Assembly (NCBI RefSeq): GCF_025938095.1
Contig: NZ_JAPCZF010000002.1
Span: 434,001 to 498,000, forward strand
DNA length: 64,000 nucleotides
Source: Novosphingobium sp. JCM 18896
Lineage (GTDB): Bacteria > Pseudomonadota > Alphaproteobacteria > Sphingomonadales > Sphingomonadaceae
Direction: 5' to 3'
Below, in pieces: positions 39,305 through 48,697 of this stretch (positions are counted from its first letter, which is position 1; every line of letters begins with the position of its first letter). A model generated the notes under the pieces. That model saw only the letters and a program-made list of their open reading frames with translations, was not told where the DNA came from and ran no database searches. The position numbers and the translations under genes were made by a program.

Positions 39305-41229
39305 TGACGGCCCTGGCGCTCTCGCTGCCGCTCCTGCTGGCCCAGCCCGCCAGCGCAGCCGTCGCGAACGAGGCTCCGGCCGAGCCGGCGCCCGATGCGG
39401 CAGCGGCGCCTGCGCCGGACGCCGTACCGGCAGCGGCCGAAGCGACCGCAGCCGAGCCTAACATCATCGCGCCGCCGGGGATCGATCCCGCACCCGTCGA
39501 TGTCGATTCCGGAAAGATCGAGGGCCGCCGTCGTCCCGGCCAGGACCCGCGCCTGCCCGACCGGATCACCCAGGAAAACGCGGGCGCCCTGCGCGCGCCG
39601 CCGCCCGAGGCCTTTCCCGCGGACCAGGTGCCGATCCCCGATCGCTGGCGCCTGATCCAGTCGCTGGGCGTGGTCAAGGAACGCTGGTTCGATCCCTACC
39701 ACCAGAACACCTACAAGGGCGATCGGCCGATCGACCGCGAAAAGGTCAAGTGGCTGCCGATCAAGGGCGAGGATTGGTTCTTCGTCGCCAACCTGATCTC
39801 GGACACGGTGGTCGAGCCGCGCACCTTCCCGATCCCGGTGGGCATCCAGTATCCCGAGCGCCCGGGCAGCAACGACGTGTTCGGCAAGGACTCCAGCCTC
39901 GTGCTGTCGCAGACCTTCATCGGCGGCGTCGCGCTGATCAAGGGGCAGACCGCCTACAAGCCGCCCGACATCGAATACCGCGTCACCCTCGCCTACAACA
40001 TGAACTACGTGCGGGTGCCCGAGCGGCGCATCCTCTACGTCGAGCCGTCGCGCGGTCGCACCCGCTTCGATGACTTCCTCGGCGTGCAGGAAGCCTTCAT
40101 CGACTATCACCTGCACAACTCGTCCGACCGCTACGACTTCCACTCGATCCGCGTCGGCATCCAGCAGTTCCAGGCGGACTTCCGCGGCTTCCTGTTCAAC
40201 GACAACCAGCTCGGTATCCGCCTGTTCGGCAACCGCGACAACAACCGCTTCCAATACAACCTGTCGGCCTGGTGGCGGCTCGAGAAGGACACCAATTCGG
40301 GCCTCAACGACGTGACCCAGGGCCTGCGCAAGGACTGGATCTTCCACGCCAACCTCTATCGCCAGGACTTCCCCTTCGTCGGCCTGACCAGCGAACTGTC
40401 GGCCACGGTCAACATCAACCGCGAAGGCGGCGACGTCGAGATCGACGACAACGGCTTCCCCGTGCGCCCGGCACTGATCGGCAACCTCAAGGGCCGCGAC
40501 TACGACGTCGCCTATATCGGCTACGGCGTCGACGGCCGCCTCGGCCGCCTGAACCTGACCGCCTTCGGCTATGCCGCGCTCGGCGAGGACCGCAACAACG
40601 TGTTCACCGGCCGCCCGGCCGAGATCCGCGCCTGGTTCGGTGCGGCCGAGCTCAGCTACGACAAGGACTGGATGCGCTTCCGCCTGTCGGGGCTCTTTGC
40701 CAGCGGCGACGACGATCCGTTCGACGATACCGAGAAGGGCTTCGACGCGATCTTCGAGAACCCGGTCTTCGCCGGCGCCGATACCTCGTACTGGATTCGC
40801 CAGTCGGTGCCCTTCATCGGCGGCGGTCGCGCGATCAGCCTCAACGGCCGCAACGGCATTCTCAATTCGCTGCGCTCGTCGAAGGACCAGGGCCAGTCGA
40901 ACTTCATCAATCCGGGCACGATGCTGCTCGGCGCCGGCGGCGATTTCGACATCACCCCGCAGCTGCGCATCTCGGCCAATGCCAACCACCTGTGGTTCGA
41001 GAACACCAAGGTGCTGTCGACCCTGCGTAGCGAGGGCTCGATCCCCAAGGCGATCGGCTGGGACCTGTCGGCCGCCGCGGTCTGGCGCCCCAAGGCGACC
41101 CAGAACCTGGTGTTCCGCCTGTCCGCCGCGACCCTGCGCCCCGGTGGCGGCTTCCGCGATCTCTTCACCAATTTCGACCGGAACCGAGCCTATTACTCGG
41201 TGCTGGCCAACGTGATCCTGAGCTACTGA
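39304..41229 (+). CDS. outer-membrane beta-barrel protein of the cytochrome operon
   Basis: A 641-residue protein. The signal-like N-terminus MTALALSLPLLLAQPASA lacks the usual basic residues. A Pro/Ala-rich linker (to about 110) is followed by roughly 500 residues of alternating aromatic/hydrophobic strands (e.g. YRVTLAYNMNYVRV, FDFHSIRVGIQQF-like, WRLEKD, VFRLSAATLRPGGG), ending VILSY with terminal aromatic. No heme motif. Similar in style to alginate-export/DUF1302-type porins. Position between cytochrome genes with one-base overlaps on both sides suggests a porin scaffold through which a cytochrome contacts the exterior, as MtrB does, though no sequence relation to MtrB is claimed. Confidence 0.78.
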   Translation: MTALALSLPLLLAQPASAAVANEAPAEPAPDAAAAPAPDAVPAAAEATAAEPNIIAPPGIDPAPVDVDSGKIEGRRRPGQDPRLPDRITQENAGALRAPPPEAFPADQVPIPDRWRLIQSLGVVKERWFDPYHQNTYKGDRPIDREKVKWLPIKGEDWFFVANLISDTVVEPRTFPIPVGIQYPERPGSNDVFGKDSSLVLSQTFIGGVALIKGQTAYKPPDIEYRVTLAYNMNYVRVPERRILYVEPSRGRTRFDDFLGVQEAFIDYHLHNSSDRYDFHSIRVGIQQFQADFRGFLFNDNQLGIRLFGNRDNNRFQYNLSAWWRLEKDTNSGLNDVTQGLRKDWIFHANLYRQDFPFVGLTSELSATVNINREGGDVEIDDNGFPVRPALIGNLKGRDYDVAYIGYGVDGRLGRLNLTAFGYAALGEDRNNVFTGRPAEIRAWFGAAELSYDKDWMRFRLSGLFASGDDDPFDDTEKGFDAIFENPVFAGADTSYWIRQSVPFIGGGRAISLNGRNGILNSLRSSKDQGQSNFINPGTMLLGAGGDFDITPQLRISANANHLWFENTKVLSTLRSEGSIPKAIGWDLSAAAVWRPKATQNLVFRLSAATLRPGGGFRDLFTNFDRNRAYYSVLANVILSY

Positions 41230-44200
41230 TGCGGCTGGTTAGACCCCTCCTTCTCCTGCTGGGCCTGCTGGTCCTGGCGATCGTTCCGGCCAGCCTGACG
41301 CGCGCGTCGGAGAGCGAAAAGCCCGTCATGCGCGACTATTCCAAGGTCCGCATGGGCCCCGCCCCGGCACAGCAGACCCCGGCCATGGTCCTCGCCAAGT
41401 CCGAGGGCTGCCTGTCGTGCCACGTCAAGACCGACGCGCCGACGATGCACGTGACCGACGCGGTCCAGCTCGGCTGCACCGACTGCCACGGCGGCGACGC
41501 GGTCAGCCGCGCCGCCTGGGGCAAGCCCGAGCTCGGCTACGAGAGCGCGTTCAACCGCGCGGCGATGGAGAAGGCGCACGTCCTGCCCAAGTATCCCGAG
41601 GGCTGGCACTATCCCTCGTCGGCCAATCCCAAGCGCTCCTACACGCTGCTCAACCGCGAGAGCCCCGAATTCGTCCGCTTCGTCAATCCCGGCGACTACC
41701 GCGTGGCGCGCGATTCCTGCGGCGCCTGCCACCTGCCGGTGATCGAGGCGGCCGAGCGCTCGCTGATGGCCACGGGCGCCATGCTGTTCGGCGGCGCGGC
41801 CTACAACAACGGCATCGTGCCGTTCAAAAGCTACATCTTCGGCGAGGCCTATACCAAGGACGGCGCCGCCGCGAAGATCGTCTCGCCGGGCAGCCCCCCG
41901 GGTACGCTGACCGAGGCGCAGAAGGCGCGCGGCGCGCTGGCAGAGCTCTATCCGCTGCCGCGCTGGAACGTGATTCCGCCGGGCGACGTGTTCCGCGTGT
42001 TCGAACGCGGCGGCCGCAACATCGCCACCCAGTTCGCCGAGGTCGGCCTGCCCAATCCCACGGGCTCGATCCAGCGCCTCGAGGAACCCGGCCGCCCCGA
42101 TCTCAAGCAGTCGAGCCGCGGCCCGGGCACCGGCCTGCGCGTGTCGATCCCCGTGCTCAACATCCACAAGACGCGCCTCAACGATCCCTACACCTGGTTC
42201 ATGGGCACCAACGACCAGCCCGGCGACTATCGCCATTCGGGCTGCACCAGCTGCCACGTGATCTACGCCAACGATCGCGAGCCGCGGCACAGCCTGATCT
42301 ACGCCTCGCTCGGCCGCGACGGCCAGACGATCACGGTCGACCCAACGATCGCCAACAAGCTCCAGCACGACGACGGCCACGGTCATGGCGAGAAGCACGG
42401 TGGCAGCGACCACGGCGCGCTGAAGACCGGCCACGAGGGCGAGCACGGCGACGGGCATGGTGACGAGAAGGCCGCGCCCGAGAAGGAATCAGGCCACCCG
42501 CTGCAGCACGTCTTCACCCGCGCGATCCCGACCGCGCAGTGCATGAACTGCCACATGCACCAGCCGAACATCTTCCTGAACTCGTACCTCGGCTACACGA
42601 TGTGGGACTACGAGTCCGACGCGCCGAAGATGTGGCCCGAGAAACAGCTCTATCCGACCGCGGCGCAGGTCCGCGAGATCAACGAGCGCAATCCCGAAGG
42701 CGCGGCGCCGCGCGGCAAGTGGGGCGACATCGACTTCCTGCGCAACGTCTACGACGTCAACGAGACCGCCAAGGACACGCAGTTCGCCGACTATCACGGC
42801 CACGGCTGGAACTTCCGCGGCATCTTCAAGCGTGACCGCGAGGGCAACCTGCTCGACGCCGAAGGCAACATGGCGACCTGGGGCACCGACACCGCGCACA
42901 TCGTCGATCCCAACGATCCCGAGAAGTGGCGCAAGGCGGGCGAAGGCAAGTTCGTCGATGTCGGCGTGAACCCCGGCAAGACCGTCCACATGATGGACAT
43001 CCACGCCGAAAAGGGCCTGCAGTGCGCCGACTGCCACTATGGCCAGGACAGCCACGGCAACGGCCTGATCTATGGCGAGGTCGCCAATGCCGTCGAGATC
43101 GGCTGCAAGGACTGCCACGGCACGGCCGACGAGTATCCGACCCTGCTGACCTCGGGCCCGGCCGCGCCGCCCAAGGGCACCAACCTGGCGCTGCTGCGCA
43201 ATGGCGACGGCCAGCGTCGCTTCGAGTGGTCCACCGACAATTTCGGTCGCAAGGTGTTGATCCAGCGCTCGATCGTCGATCCGCGGCTCTCGTGGCAGGT
43301 CAGCCTGGTCAAGGATGCGGTCGACCCGACCTCGCCCAACTTCAATCCGAAGTCCGCGCGCGCCAAGCTGATGAGCGCGAAGGGTGCCGAAGACGGCAAG
43401 TTCGCCTTCGGCCCCGGCGTGCCGCTGTCCGAACGCGCGCACAAGACCGACGAGGTCGCCTGCTTCACCTGCCACCTGTCGTGGACCACGAGCTGCGGCG
43501 GCTGCCACCTGCCGATCGAGGCGAACTGGAAGACCACGATGCACCACTACGAGGGTGAGGAGACGCGAAACTTCGCGACCTACAACCCGCAGGTGGCACG
43601 CGACGAGATGTTCCAGCTCGGCAAGCACATGACGACCAAGGGCAACCAGACTGCGCCGATCCGTTCGACCTCGGCGCTGGTGCTGTCCTCGACCAACGTC
43701 AACCGTGAGCGCATCTACATCCAGCAGCCGCCGATCTCGGCGATCGGCTTCTCGAGCCAGGCCTTCGCGCCGCACTTCCCGCACACGGTCCGCCTCAACG
43801 AGACCAAGACCTGCACCGATTGCCACCTGTCGGACAAGGACGACAACAACGCGATCATGGCGCAGGTCATGCTGCTCGGCACCAATTTCGTGAACTTCGT
43901 CGGCATGAACGCCTGGACCGGCCTCGAAGGCGGGTTCGAGGCGGTGCGCGTCACCGAATGGGACGAGCCGCAGGCAGTGATCGGTTCCTACCTCCAGAAG
44001 TACGCCTATCCCGACTTCTACAAGCTCCACGTCGAGCAGAACGGCCGCGAGCTCAAGAACTGGACGCGCGGCAAGACCTTCGACCGCAAGCTGTCGGGCG
44101 AGACCCATGCGCTCGAGCAATTCCGCAACGTCGTCCAGGGCACGCGCGACAAGGTCGGCTGCCTGCAGATGCGCGGTGAATACATGTTCGTCGCCGAGGG

Positions 44201-45356
44201 CCGCGGCGGCTTCAAGGTCTACGACATCGCCTCGATCGGCAACAAGGGCTTCGCCGACTCGGTGATCTCGGCGCCGTTCTCGCCGCTCGGCCAGAAGAAT
44301 TCGGTGAGCACCAAGAACGCCACCTGCATGGCGATCCCGACCAACCAGGCGATCGCGCCGACGCGCAGCACGCCCGAGCTGCGCCGGATGAACCAGGAAC
44401 AGCCGTTCAGCCCGATCTACAACTACGCCTTCGTCACCGACAGCGTCGAAGGCCTGATCGCGGTCAATGTCGACACCTTCGCCGACGGCGAGTTCCGCAA
44501 CAACGACCTCAAGCGCGCGCTGACCTTCAATCCCGACGGCGCGCTTACGGGCGCGCGGCACATCACCCTCGCCGGCGACTATGCCTACATCGTCACCGAC
44601 AAGGCGCTGGTTACGGTCCACCTGACCAAGCCCTGGTCGCGCGAGACGCCCTGCGAGCTGACCCGCGACGAGACCTGCCTCGCGCCCGAGATCACCAGCG
44701 TCACCCCGCTCAGCGATCCGCGCGCGACGGCGGTGCAGTTCCGCTACCTGTGGGTGACCACGGCCAACGGGCTCGAACTGTTCGACGTGACCAAGCTCGC
44801 CAACCCGGTGCACCAGCCGACCGCGACGGTGCCGCTGGCCGACGCCCGCCGCGTCTATCTGGCGCGCACCTATGCCTATGTCGCGGCGAAGCGCGACGGC
44901 CTGGTGATCGTCAACATCACCCGCCCGCAGGCGCCGACGATCTACCAGAAGGTCACCTTCGACGGGCAGCTCAACGACGCCGAGGACGTGATCGTCGGTT
45001 CAACCAACGCCTCGCTGTTCGCCTATGTCGCCGACGGGCGGAACGGCCTCAAGGTGCTCCAGCTGACCTCGCCGTCGAGCCAGCCGAACTTCTACGGCTT
45101 CTCGCCCGCGCCCAAGCCCGAGCTGATCGCCTGGGCCAAGACCCCCTCGCCGGCGCTGGCGCTGTCGAAGGGGCTCGATCGTGACCGCGGCGTCGATGAG
45201 ACCGGCGGCCAGATCGCCGTGTTCGGCCGCCTCGGCTCGCGGCCCTTCACCCGGCCCGAGATGGAAAAGCTGTTCATGACCGGCAAGGGCGTGCCCTTCA
45301 AGGTCACCGATGAGGTCGACATGTCGGCCTGGGTGCCCGCGGCCTACCGGAAGTAA
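41229..45356 (+). CDS. giant decaheme cytochrome with His-rich insert and LVIVD-type propeller
   Basis: A 1375-residue exported protein (signal peptide to about residue 26). Ten CXXCH sites: CLSCH 61, CTDCH 83, CGACH 164, CTSCH 339, CMNCH 438, CADCH 599, CKDCH 626, CFTCH 745, CGGCH 756 and CTDCH 862. Residues about 380-412 are His/Gly/Asp-rich (HDDGHGHGEKHGG-type), likely metal-binding. From about 960 to the end there are repeated beta-strand units (YMFVAEGRGGFKVYDI, YAYIVTDKALVTVH, YLWVTTANGLELFDV, YAYVAAKRDGLVIVNI, FAYVADGRNGLKVLQL) characteristic of LVIVD propellers. It is last in the operon. No lipobox is seen. It could be a surface or periplasmic terminal reductase or electron-uptake protein; unlike OmcA/MtrC in layout. 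Confidence 0.85.
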   Translation: MRLVRPLLLLLGLLVLAIVPASLTRASESEKPVMRDYSKVRMGPAPAQQTPAMVLAKSEGCLSCHVKTDAPTMHVTDAVQLGCTDCHGGDAVSRAAWGKPELGYESAFNRAAMEKAHVLPKYPEGWHYPSSANPKRSYTLLNRESPEFVRFVNPGDYRVARDSCGACHLPVIEAAERSLMATGAMLFGGAAYNNGIVPFKSYIFGEAYTKDGAAAKIVSPGSPPGTLTEAQKARGALAELYPLPRWNVIPPGDVFRVFERGGRNIATQFAEVGLPNPTGSIQRLEEPGRPDLKQSSRGPGTGLRVSIPVLNIHKTRLNDPYTWFMGTNDQPGDYRHSGCTSCHVIYANDREPRHSLIYASLGRDGQTITVDPTIANKLQHDDGHGHGEKHGGSDHGALKTGHEGEHGDGHGDEKAAPEKESGHPLQHVFTRAIPTAQCMNCHMHQPNIFLNSYLGYTMWDYESDAPKMWPEKQLYPTAAQVREINERNPEGAAPRGKWGDIDFLRNVYDVNETAKDTQFADYHGHGWNFRGIFKRDREGNLLDAEGNMATWGTDTAHIVDPNDPEKWRKAGEGKFVDVGVNPGKTVHMMDIHAEKGLQCADCHYGQDSHGNGLIYGEVANAVEIGCKDCHGTADEYPTLLTSGPAAPPKGTNLALLRNGDGQRRFEWSTDNFGRKVLIQRSIVDPRLSWQVSLVKDAVDPTSPNFNPKSARAKLMSAKGAEDGKFAFGPGVPLSERAHKTDEVACFTCHLSWTTSCGGCHLPIEANWKTTMHHYEGEETRNFATYNPQVARDEMFQLGKHMTTKGNQTAPIRSTSALVLSSTNVNRERIYIQQPPISAIGFSSQAFAPHFPHTVRLNETKTCTDCHLSDKDDNNAIMAQVMLLGTNFVNFVGMNAWTGLEGGFEAVRVTEWDEPQAVIGSYLQKYAYPDFYKLHVEQNGRELKNWTRGKTFDRKLSGETHALEQFRNVVQGTRDKVGCLQMRGEYMFVAEGRGGFKVYDIASIGNKGFADSVISAPFSPLGQKNSVSTKNATCMAIPTNQAIAPTRSTPELRRMNQEQPFSPIYNYAFVTDSVEGLIAVNVDTFADGEFRNNDLKRALTFNPDGALTGARHITLAGDYAYIVTDKALVTVHLTKPWSRETPCELTRDETCLAPEITSVTPLSDPRATAVQFRYLWVTTANGLELFDVTKLANPVHQPTATVPLADARRVYLARTYAYVAAKRDGLVIVNITRPQAPTIYQKVTFDGQLNDAEDVIVGSTNASLFAYVADGRNGLKVLQLTSPSSQPNFYGFSPAPKPELIAWAKTPSPALALSKGLDRDRGVDETGGQIAVFGRLGSRPFTRPEMEKLFMTGKGVPFKVTDEVDMSAWVPAAYRK

Positions 45357-45375
45357 CGGCGCCAGGACCGCGCCG

Positions 45376-46938
45376 ATGGCCAGTCAACCCGCTCCTTCGT
45401 CCGCTCTTGGGGCGCAGCCGCTGCTGTCGCCCGCGCGGCTCTGGCCGGCCGCGCTGGTGCTGGCCTTCAGCAATTTCATCGTCGTGCTCGACATGACCGT
45501 GGCCAACGTTTCGGTGCCGCACATCGCCGGCAGCCTTGGCGTGTCGCTGAACCAGGGCTCCTGGGTGATCACGTCCTATTCGGTGGCCGAGGCGGTGACC
45601 GTGCCGCTGACCGGCTGGCTCGCCGGACGCTGGGGCTCGCTGCGCATGTACCTGCTGGCGATGAGCGGCTTCGGCCTGTTCTCGCTGCTCTGCGGATCGT
45701 CGGTCACGCTCGAGATGATGGTCGTCTGCCGCGTCGCGCAGGGGCTCTGCGGCGGGCTCGTCATGCCGCTCGCGCAGACACTGCTCTTGCGGATTTTCCC
45801 CATGGAGCAGCGCCCCAAGGCCATGCTGCTCGCCGCGATGACGACGATGCTCGGCCCGGCGCTCGGCCCCAACGTCGGCGGCTTCATCAGCGACAACGCC
45901 TCGTGGCACTGGATCTTCCTGATCAACATTCCGCTGGTCATGGGCTGCGTCTTTGCCGCGCGGACGCTGTTGCCGGCGGCCGAGACGCCGACGCGCAAGC
46001 TGCCGATCGACGTTGTCGGCCTGTGCCTGATGCTGACCTGGGTCTGCAGCCTGCAGCTGATGCTCGACATCGGCCGCGAGCACGACTGGTTCGACGATCC
46101 GCTGATCGTCGCGCTGGCCTGCCTCGCCGCCGTCGGCTTCGTCGCCTTCCTGATCTGGGAGCTGACCGACGAGCATCCGGTGGTCGACCTGCGCGTGTTC
46201 CGCCACGGCGGCTTCACCTTCGGCGTCATCGCGCTGTCGCTGTGCTTCGGCGCCTATTTCGCCAGCATCGTGCTGATCCCGCAGTGGCTGCAGAGCTCGA
46301 TGGGCTATCCGGCGGTGCTCGCGGGCTTCGTCACCTCGTGCACCGCCTTGGCCGCGCTGACCACCTCGCAGCTCGCGTCGAAGGCGCTGGCGCGCGGGAT
46401 CGACGCACGGCTGCTGGTCTCGCTGTCGGTCGCCTGGCTCGGCTGCATGGCGCTGATGCGCGCGCACTGGACCAGCGAGAGCGATTTCTGGACGCTCGCC
46501 TCACCGCAGCTGATCCAGGGCTTCGGCATGAGCTTCTTCATGCTGCCGTTGACGACGATCTCGCTCGGTTCGGTGCCGATGGAAGAGACCGCCACGGCCG
46601 CGGGAATCCAGAACTTCGTGCGCACCCTGGCGGTGGGCGTCGCGACCGCGCTGGTGCTATCGGTCCAGGGCAATACCCAGCAGGCGGCGCGCAGCGAGAT
46701 CGCCGGCAAGCTCCAGCCCGACGACACGATGCGACAGCTGTCGGGCGCCGGTTTCACCGACCAGGGGGCGATCGCCTACATATCGAACCTGGTCGATCGC
46801 GAGGCGACGACCCTGGCGGTCGACCACGTCTTCTGGATCACCGCCGCGGTGTTCTTCCTCTGCGCGGCCGTGGTCTGGCTCGCCCCCAAACCCAAGGGTT
46901 TCGGCAGCCCATCGAAGCCCTCGGCCAAGGCACATTGA
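45376..46938 (+). CDS. DHA2-family MFS drug efflux transporter (EmrB/QacA type)
   Basis: A 520-residue, 14-helix proton-driven exporter. The family start LDMTVANVSVPHIAGSLGVS, WVITSYSVAEAVTVPLTGWL, the motif A-like GWLAGRWGSLRMYL and motif C ALGPNVGGFISD are intact. ATG 45376 (MASQPAPSS) was preferred because the longer reading begins inside the cytochrome gene. It lies 19 bases after the decaheme gene and may be read through from it. No partner membrane-fusion (EmrA) gene is present in the window. Confidence 0.92.
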   Translation: MASQPAPSSALGAQPLLSPARLWPAALVLAFSNFIVVLDMTVANVSVPHIAGSLGVSLNQGSWVITSYSVAEAVTVPLTGWLAGRWGSLRMYLLAMSGFGLFSLLCGSSVTLEMMVVCRVAQGLCGGLVMPLAQTLLLRIFPMEQRPKAMLLAAMTTMLGPALGPNVGGFISDNASWHWIFLINIPLVMGCVFAARTLLPAAETPTRKLPIDVVGLCLMLTWVCSLQLMLDIGREHDWFDDPLIVALACLAAVGFVAFLIWELTDEHPVVDLRVFRHGGFTFGVIALSLCFGAYFASIVLIPQWLQSSMGYPAVLAGFVTSCTALAALTTSQLASKALARGIDARLLVSLSVAWLGCMALMRAHWTSESDFWTLASPQLIQGFGMSFFMLPLTTISLGSVPMEETATAAGIQNFVRTLAVGVATALVLSVQGNTQQAARSEIAGKLQPDDTMRQLSGAGFTDQGAIAYISNLVDREATTLAVDHVFWITAAVFFLCAAVVWLAPKPKGFGSPSKPSAKAH

Positions 46939-46993
46939 CGGCGCACCGCGATCGGCCCGACAGTCCGAGCAAACGCTCAATTGGGGAATCGGG

Positions 46994-47815
46994 ATGCCTG
47001 CCAAGACCTGGATGATCACCGGCTGTTCGACCGGCTTCGGCCGCGCGCTGGCCGAAGCGCTGATCGCGCGGGGCGAGCGCGTGGTGGCGACCGCACGCCG
47101 GCCCGGGACGCTGAAAAGCCTTGTCGATCAAGCGCCTGAGCAGGTTCTGGCGCTCGAACTTGACATCACCCTTGCAGACCGCATTGACGCCGCAGTCGCG
47201 GCCGCAAACGCGCGTTTCGGCGCGATCGACGTGCTGGTGAACAACGCCGGCTTCGGCGGCCTCGGCACGGTCGAGGATGCCTCGCTCGAAGCCGCGCGCG
47301 ACATGTTCGAGACCAACGTCTTCGGCACCCTGGCGATGACCAAGGCCGTGCTGCCCGAGATGATCGCGCGGCGGAGCGGGCAGATCGTCATGATCGGCTC
47401 GGTCGCGGGACAGATCGGCTTTCCCGCGCTCGCGCATTACTCGGCCTCGAAGTTCGCGCTCGCGGGGCTGACCGAATCGCTCGCCGCCGAAGTCGCACCG
47501 CTCGGCGTGGCGGTGACCCTGGCCGAGCTCGGCCCCTTCGCCACCCATTTCACGCAGTCGATGGGCATGACCACGCCCTCGGCGCATTACGATCTCGGCG
47601 CACTGTCGGTCGAGGCGGGCAATTCGCAATGGGGTGCGGGCGATGACCCCAAGGACGGTGCCGCGGCACTGCTCGCCGCGCTGGATGCCCCGAGCCCGCC
47701 GCGCCGGCTGATCCTCGGCCAGCCGGGGCTCGACGTCGTCGCGCTCCACGAAGGGCGCCGCATGGCGGAACGCGAGCGGTGGCTGGCTACATCGCAGTTG
47801 CAGATGAAAGCCTAA
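46994..47815 (+). CDS. short-chain dehydrogenase/reductase
   Basis: A 273-residue classical SDR with the cofactor motif TGCSTGFG, VLVNNAGFGGLG, Ser in MIGSVAGQ and catalytic YSASK. The TGCSTGFG variant is typical of oxidoreductases acting on hydrophobic alcohols/ketones. GGGGAATCGGG precedes the ATG. It follows the MFS gene by 55 bases, probably in one transcript. The stop overlaps that of the convergent phosphodiesterase gene by four bases. Substrate unknown. Confidence 0.9.
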   Translation: MPAKTWMITGCSTGFGRALAEALIARGERVVATARRPGTLKSLVDQAPEQVLALELDITLADRIDAAVAAANARFGAIDVLVNNAGFGGLGTVEDASLEAARDMFETNVFGTLAMTKAVLPEMIARRSGQIVMIGSVAGQIGFPALAHYSASKFALAGLTESLAAEVAPLGVAVTLAELGPFATHFTQSMGMTTPSAHYDLGALSVEAGNSQWGAGDDPKDGAAALLAALDAPSPPRRLILGQPGLDVVALHEGRRMAERERWLATSQLQMKA

Positions 47816-48663
47816 CCCTCGCGCCGCTCGGCCATCATGCCCTTGATCATCGGCTGCAGCGCGCGGTCGAAGCGGGCGAGGGCGACGTGGCGGCCCACGC
47901 TTTCGAAATGGGTGATCAGGTTGCGCCCGTCCCAGCGGTGCAGCGCATAGCCTGGCAGTTCGTCGGTGATCAGCTCGCGGCTGTCGGGCCGGTCCTCGTC
48001 GATCGGGCTGAGGTCGAGCGCCACGGCCGGCGCGGTCGAGGGGCAGACGCTCAGCGACAGGCCGTTCCACTGCGTGTGGATCGTGCGATGGAGATGGCCG
48101 GCGATGATCCCGCGCACCTGGTCGAAGCCCGCCACCGCGCCGGCGAAGCGCGCGATCCAGGGTTCGTGCGCGGCGCTATCGAGCCAGGTGATGCCCGATT
48201 CGATCGGCGGATGGTGCATGACGATGAAGGTCGGCGTCGCCGGATCACGCGCGAGCTGATCGCGCAGCCAGGCCACCCGCGCCGCGCAGAAGGCGCCGCC
48301 GTGGCGCCCGGGCTCGAGCGTATCGAGCACGATCAGCCGCAGCCCCGCCAGCGCGATCGCATAGTGGACGAAGCCGCCTTCGCTGGGCGTGTCGGGGAAA
48401 GCGGCGACGAGTTCGGCGCGATCGTCGTGGTTGCCGACCATCGCGTGAACCGGAAAAGGGCAGTCGGCGACCGCCGCGGCCAGCCGCGCATAGGAGTCCG
48501 GATCGCCCGCCTCGGTCAGATCGCCGGTCATCAGCAGCAGGTCGGGGCGGTTGGGGCCTTCGACCAGCCGCGCGATCACCGCGCGCAGCCGCTGCATGTT
48601 GAGCTCGTCGGGATTGTCCCGATCGAAGCCGATGTGAACGTCGGTGATCTGGGCGATCAGCAC
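47812..48663 (-). CDS. CpdA-like metallophosphoesterase (candidate cAMP phosphodiesterase)
   Basis: A 283-residue calcineurin-like phosphoesterase. Metal motifs: ITDVHIGF (D-x-H), LMTGDLTEAGD, VGNHDDRAEL, VMHHPPIESGI and AGHLHRTIHTQW. Length and motif spacing match class III cyclic-nucleotide phosphodiesterases (CpdA). Other members hydrolyse different phosphodiesters, so cAMP is an inference. It is adjacent, on the same strand, to the operon encoding the protein with two cyclic-nucleotide-binding domains, 34 bases after the FHA-decaheme gene, so a functional link is plausible. Confidence 0.85.
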   Translation of the reverse strand: MLIAQITDVHIGFDRDNPDELNMQRLRAVIARLVEGPNRPDLLLMTGDLTEAGDPDSYARLAAAVADCPFPVHAMVGNHDDRAELVAAFPDTPSEGGFVHYAIALAGLRLIVLDTLEPGRHGGAFCAARVAWLRDQLARDPATPTFIVMHHPPIESGITWLDSAAHEPWIARFAGAVAGFDQVRGIIAGHLHRTIHTQWNGLSLSVCPSTAPAVALDLSPIDEDRPDSRELITDELPGYALHRWDGRNLITHFESVGRHVALARFDRALQPMIKGMMAERREG

Positions 48664-48697
48664 ACGCGCCTCGCTCTCTCCGATCGGCTCAGGATCC

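Noticed and set aside
35904..45356. MtrCAB-type conduit orthologue
   Set aside because: The gene order cytochrome-barrel-cytochrome is similar in concept, but heme counts, domain layout and the HbpS-like lipoprotein do not match Mtr; I do not claim homology.
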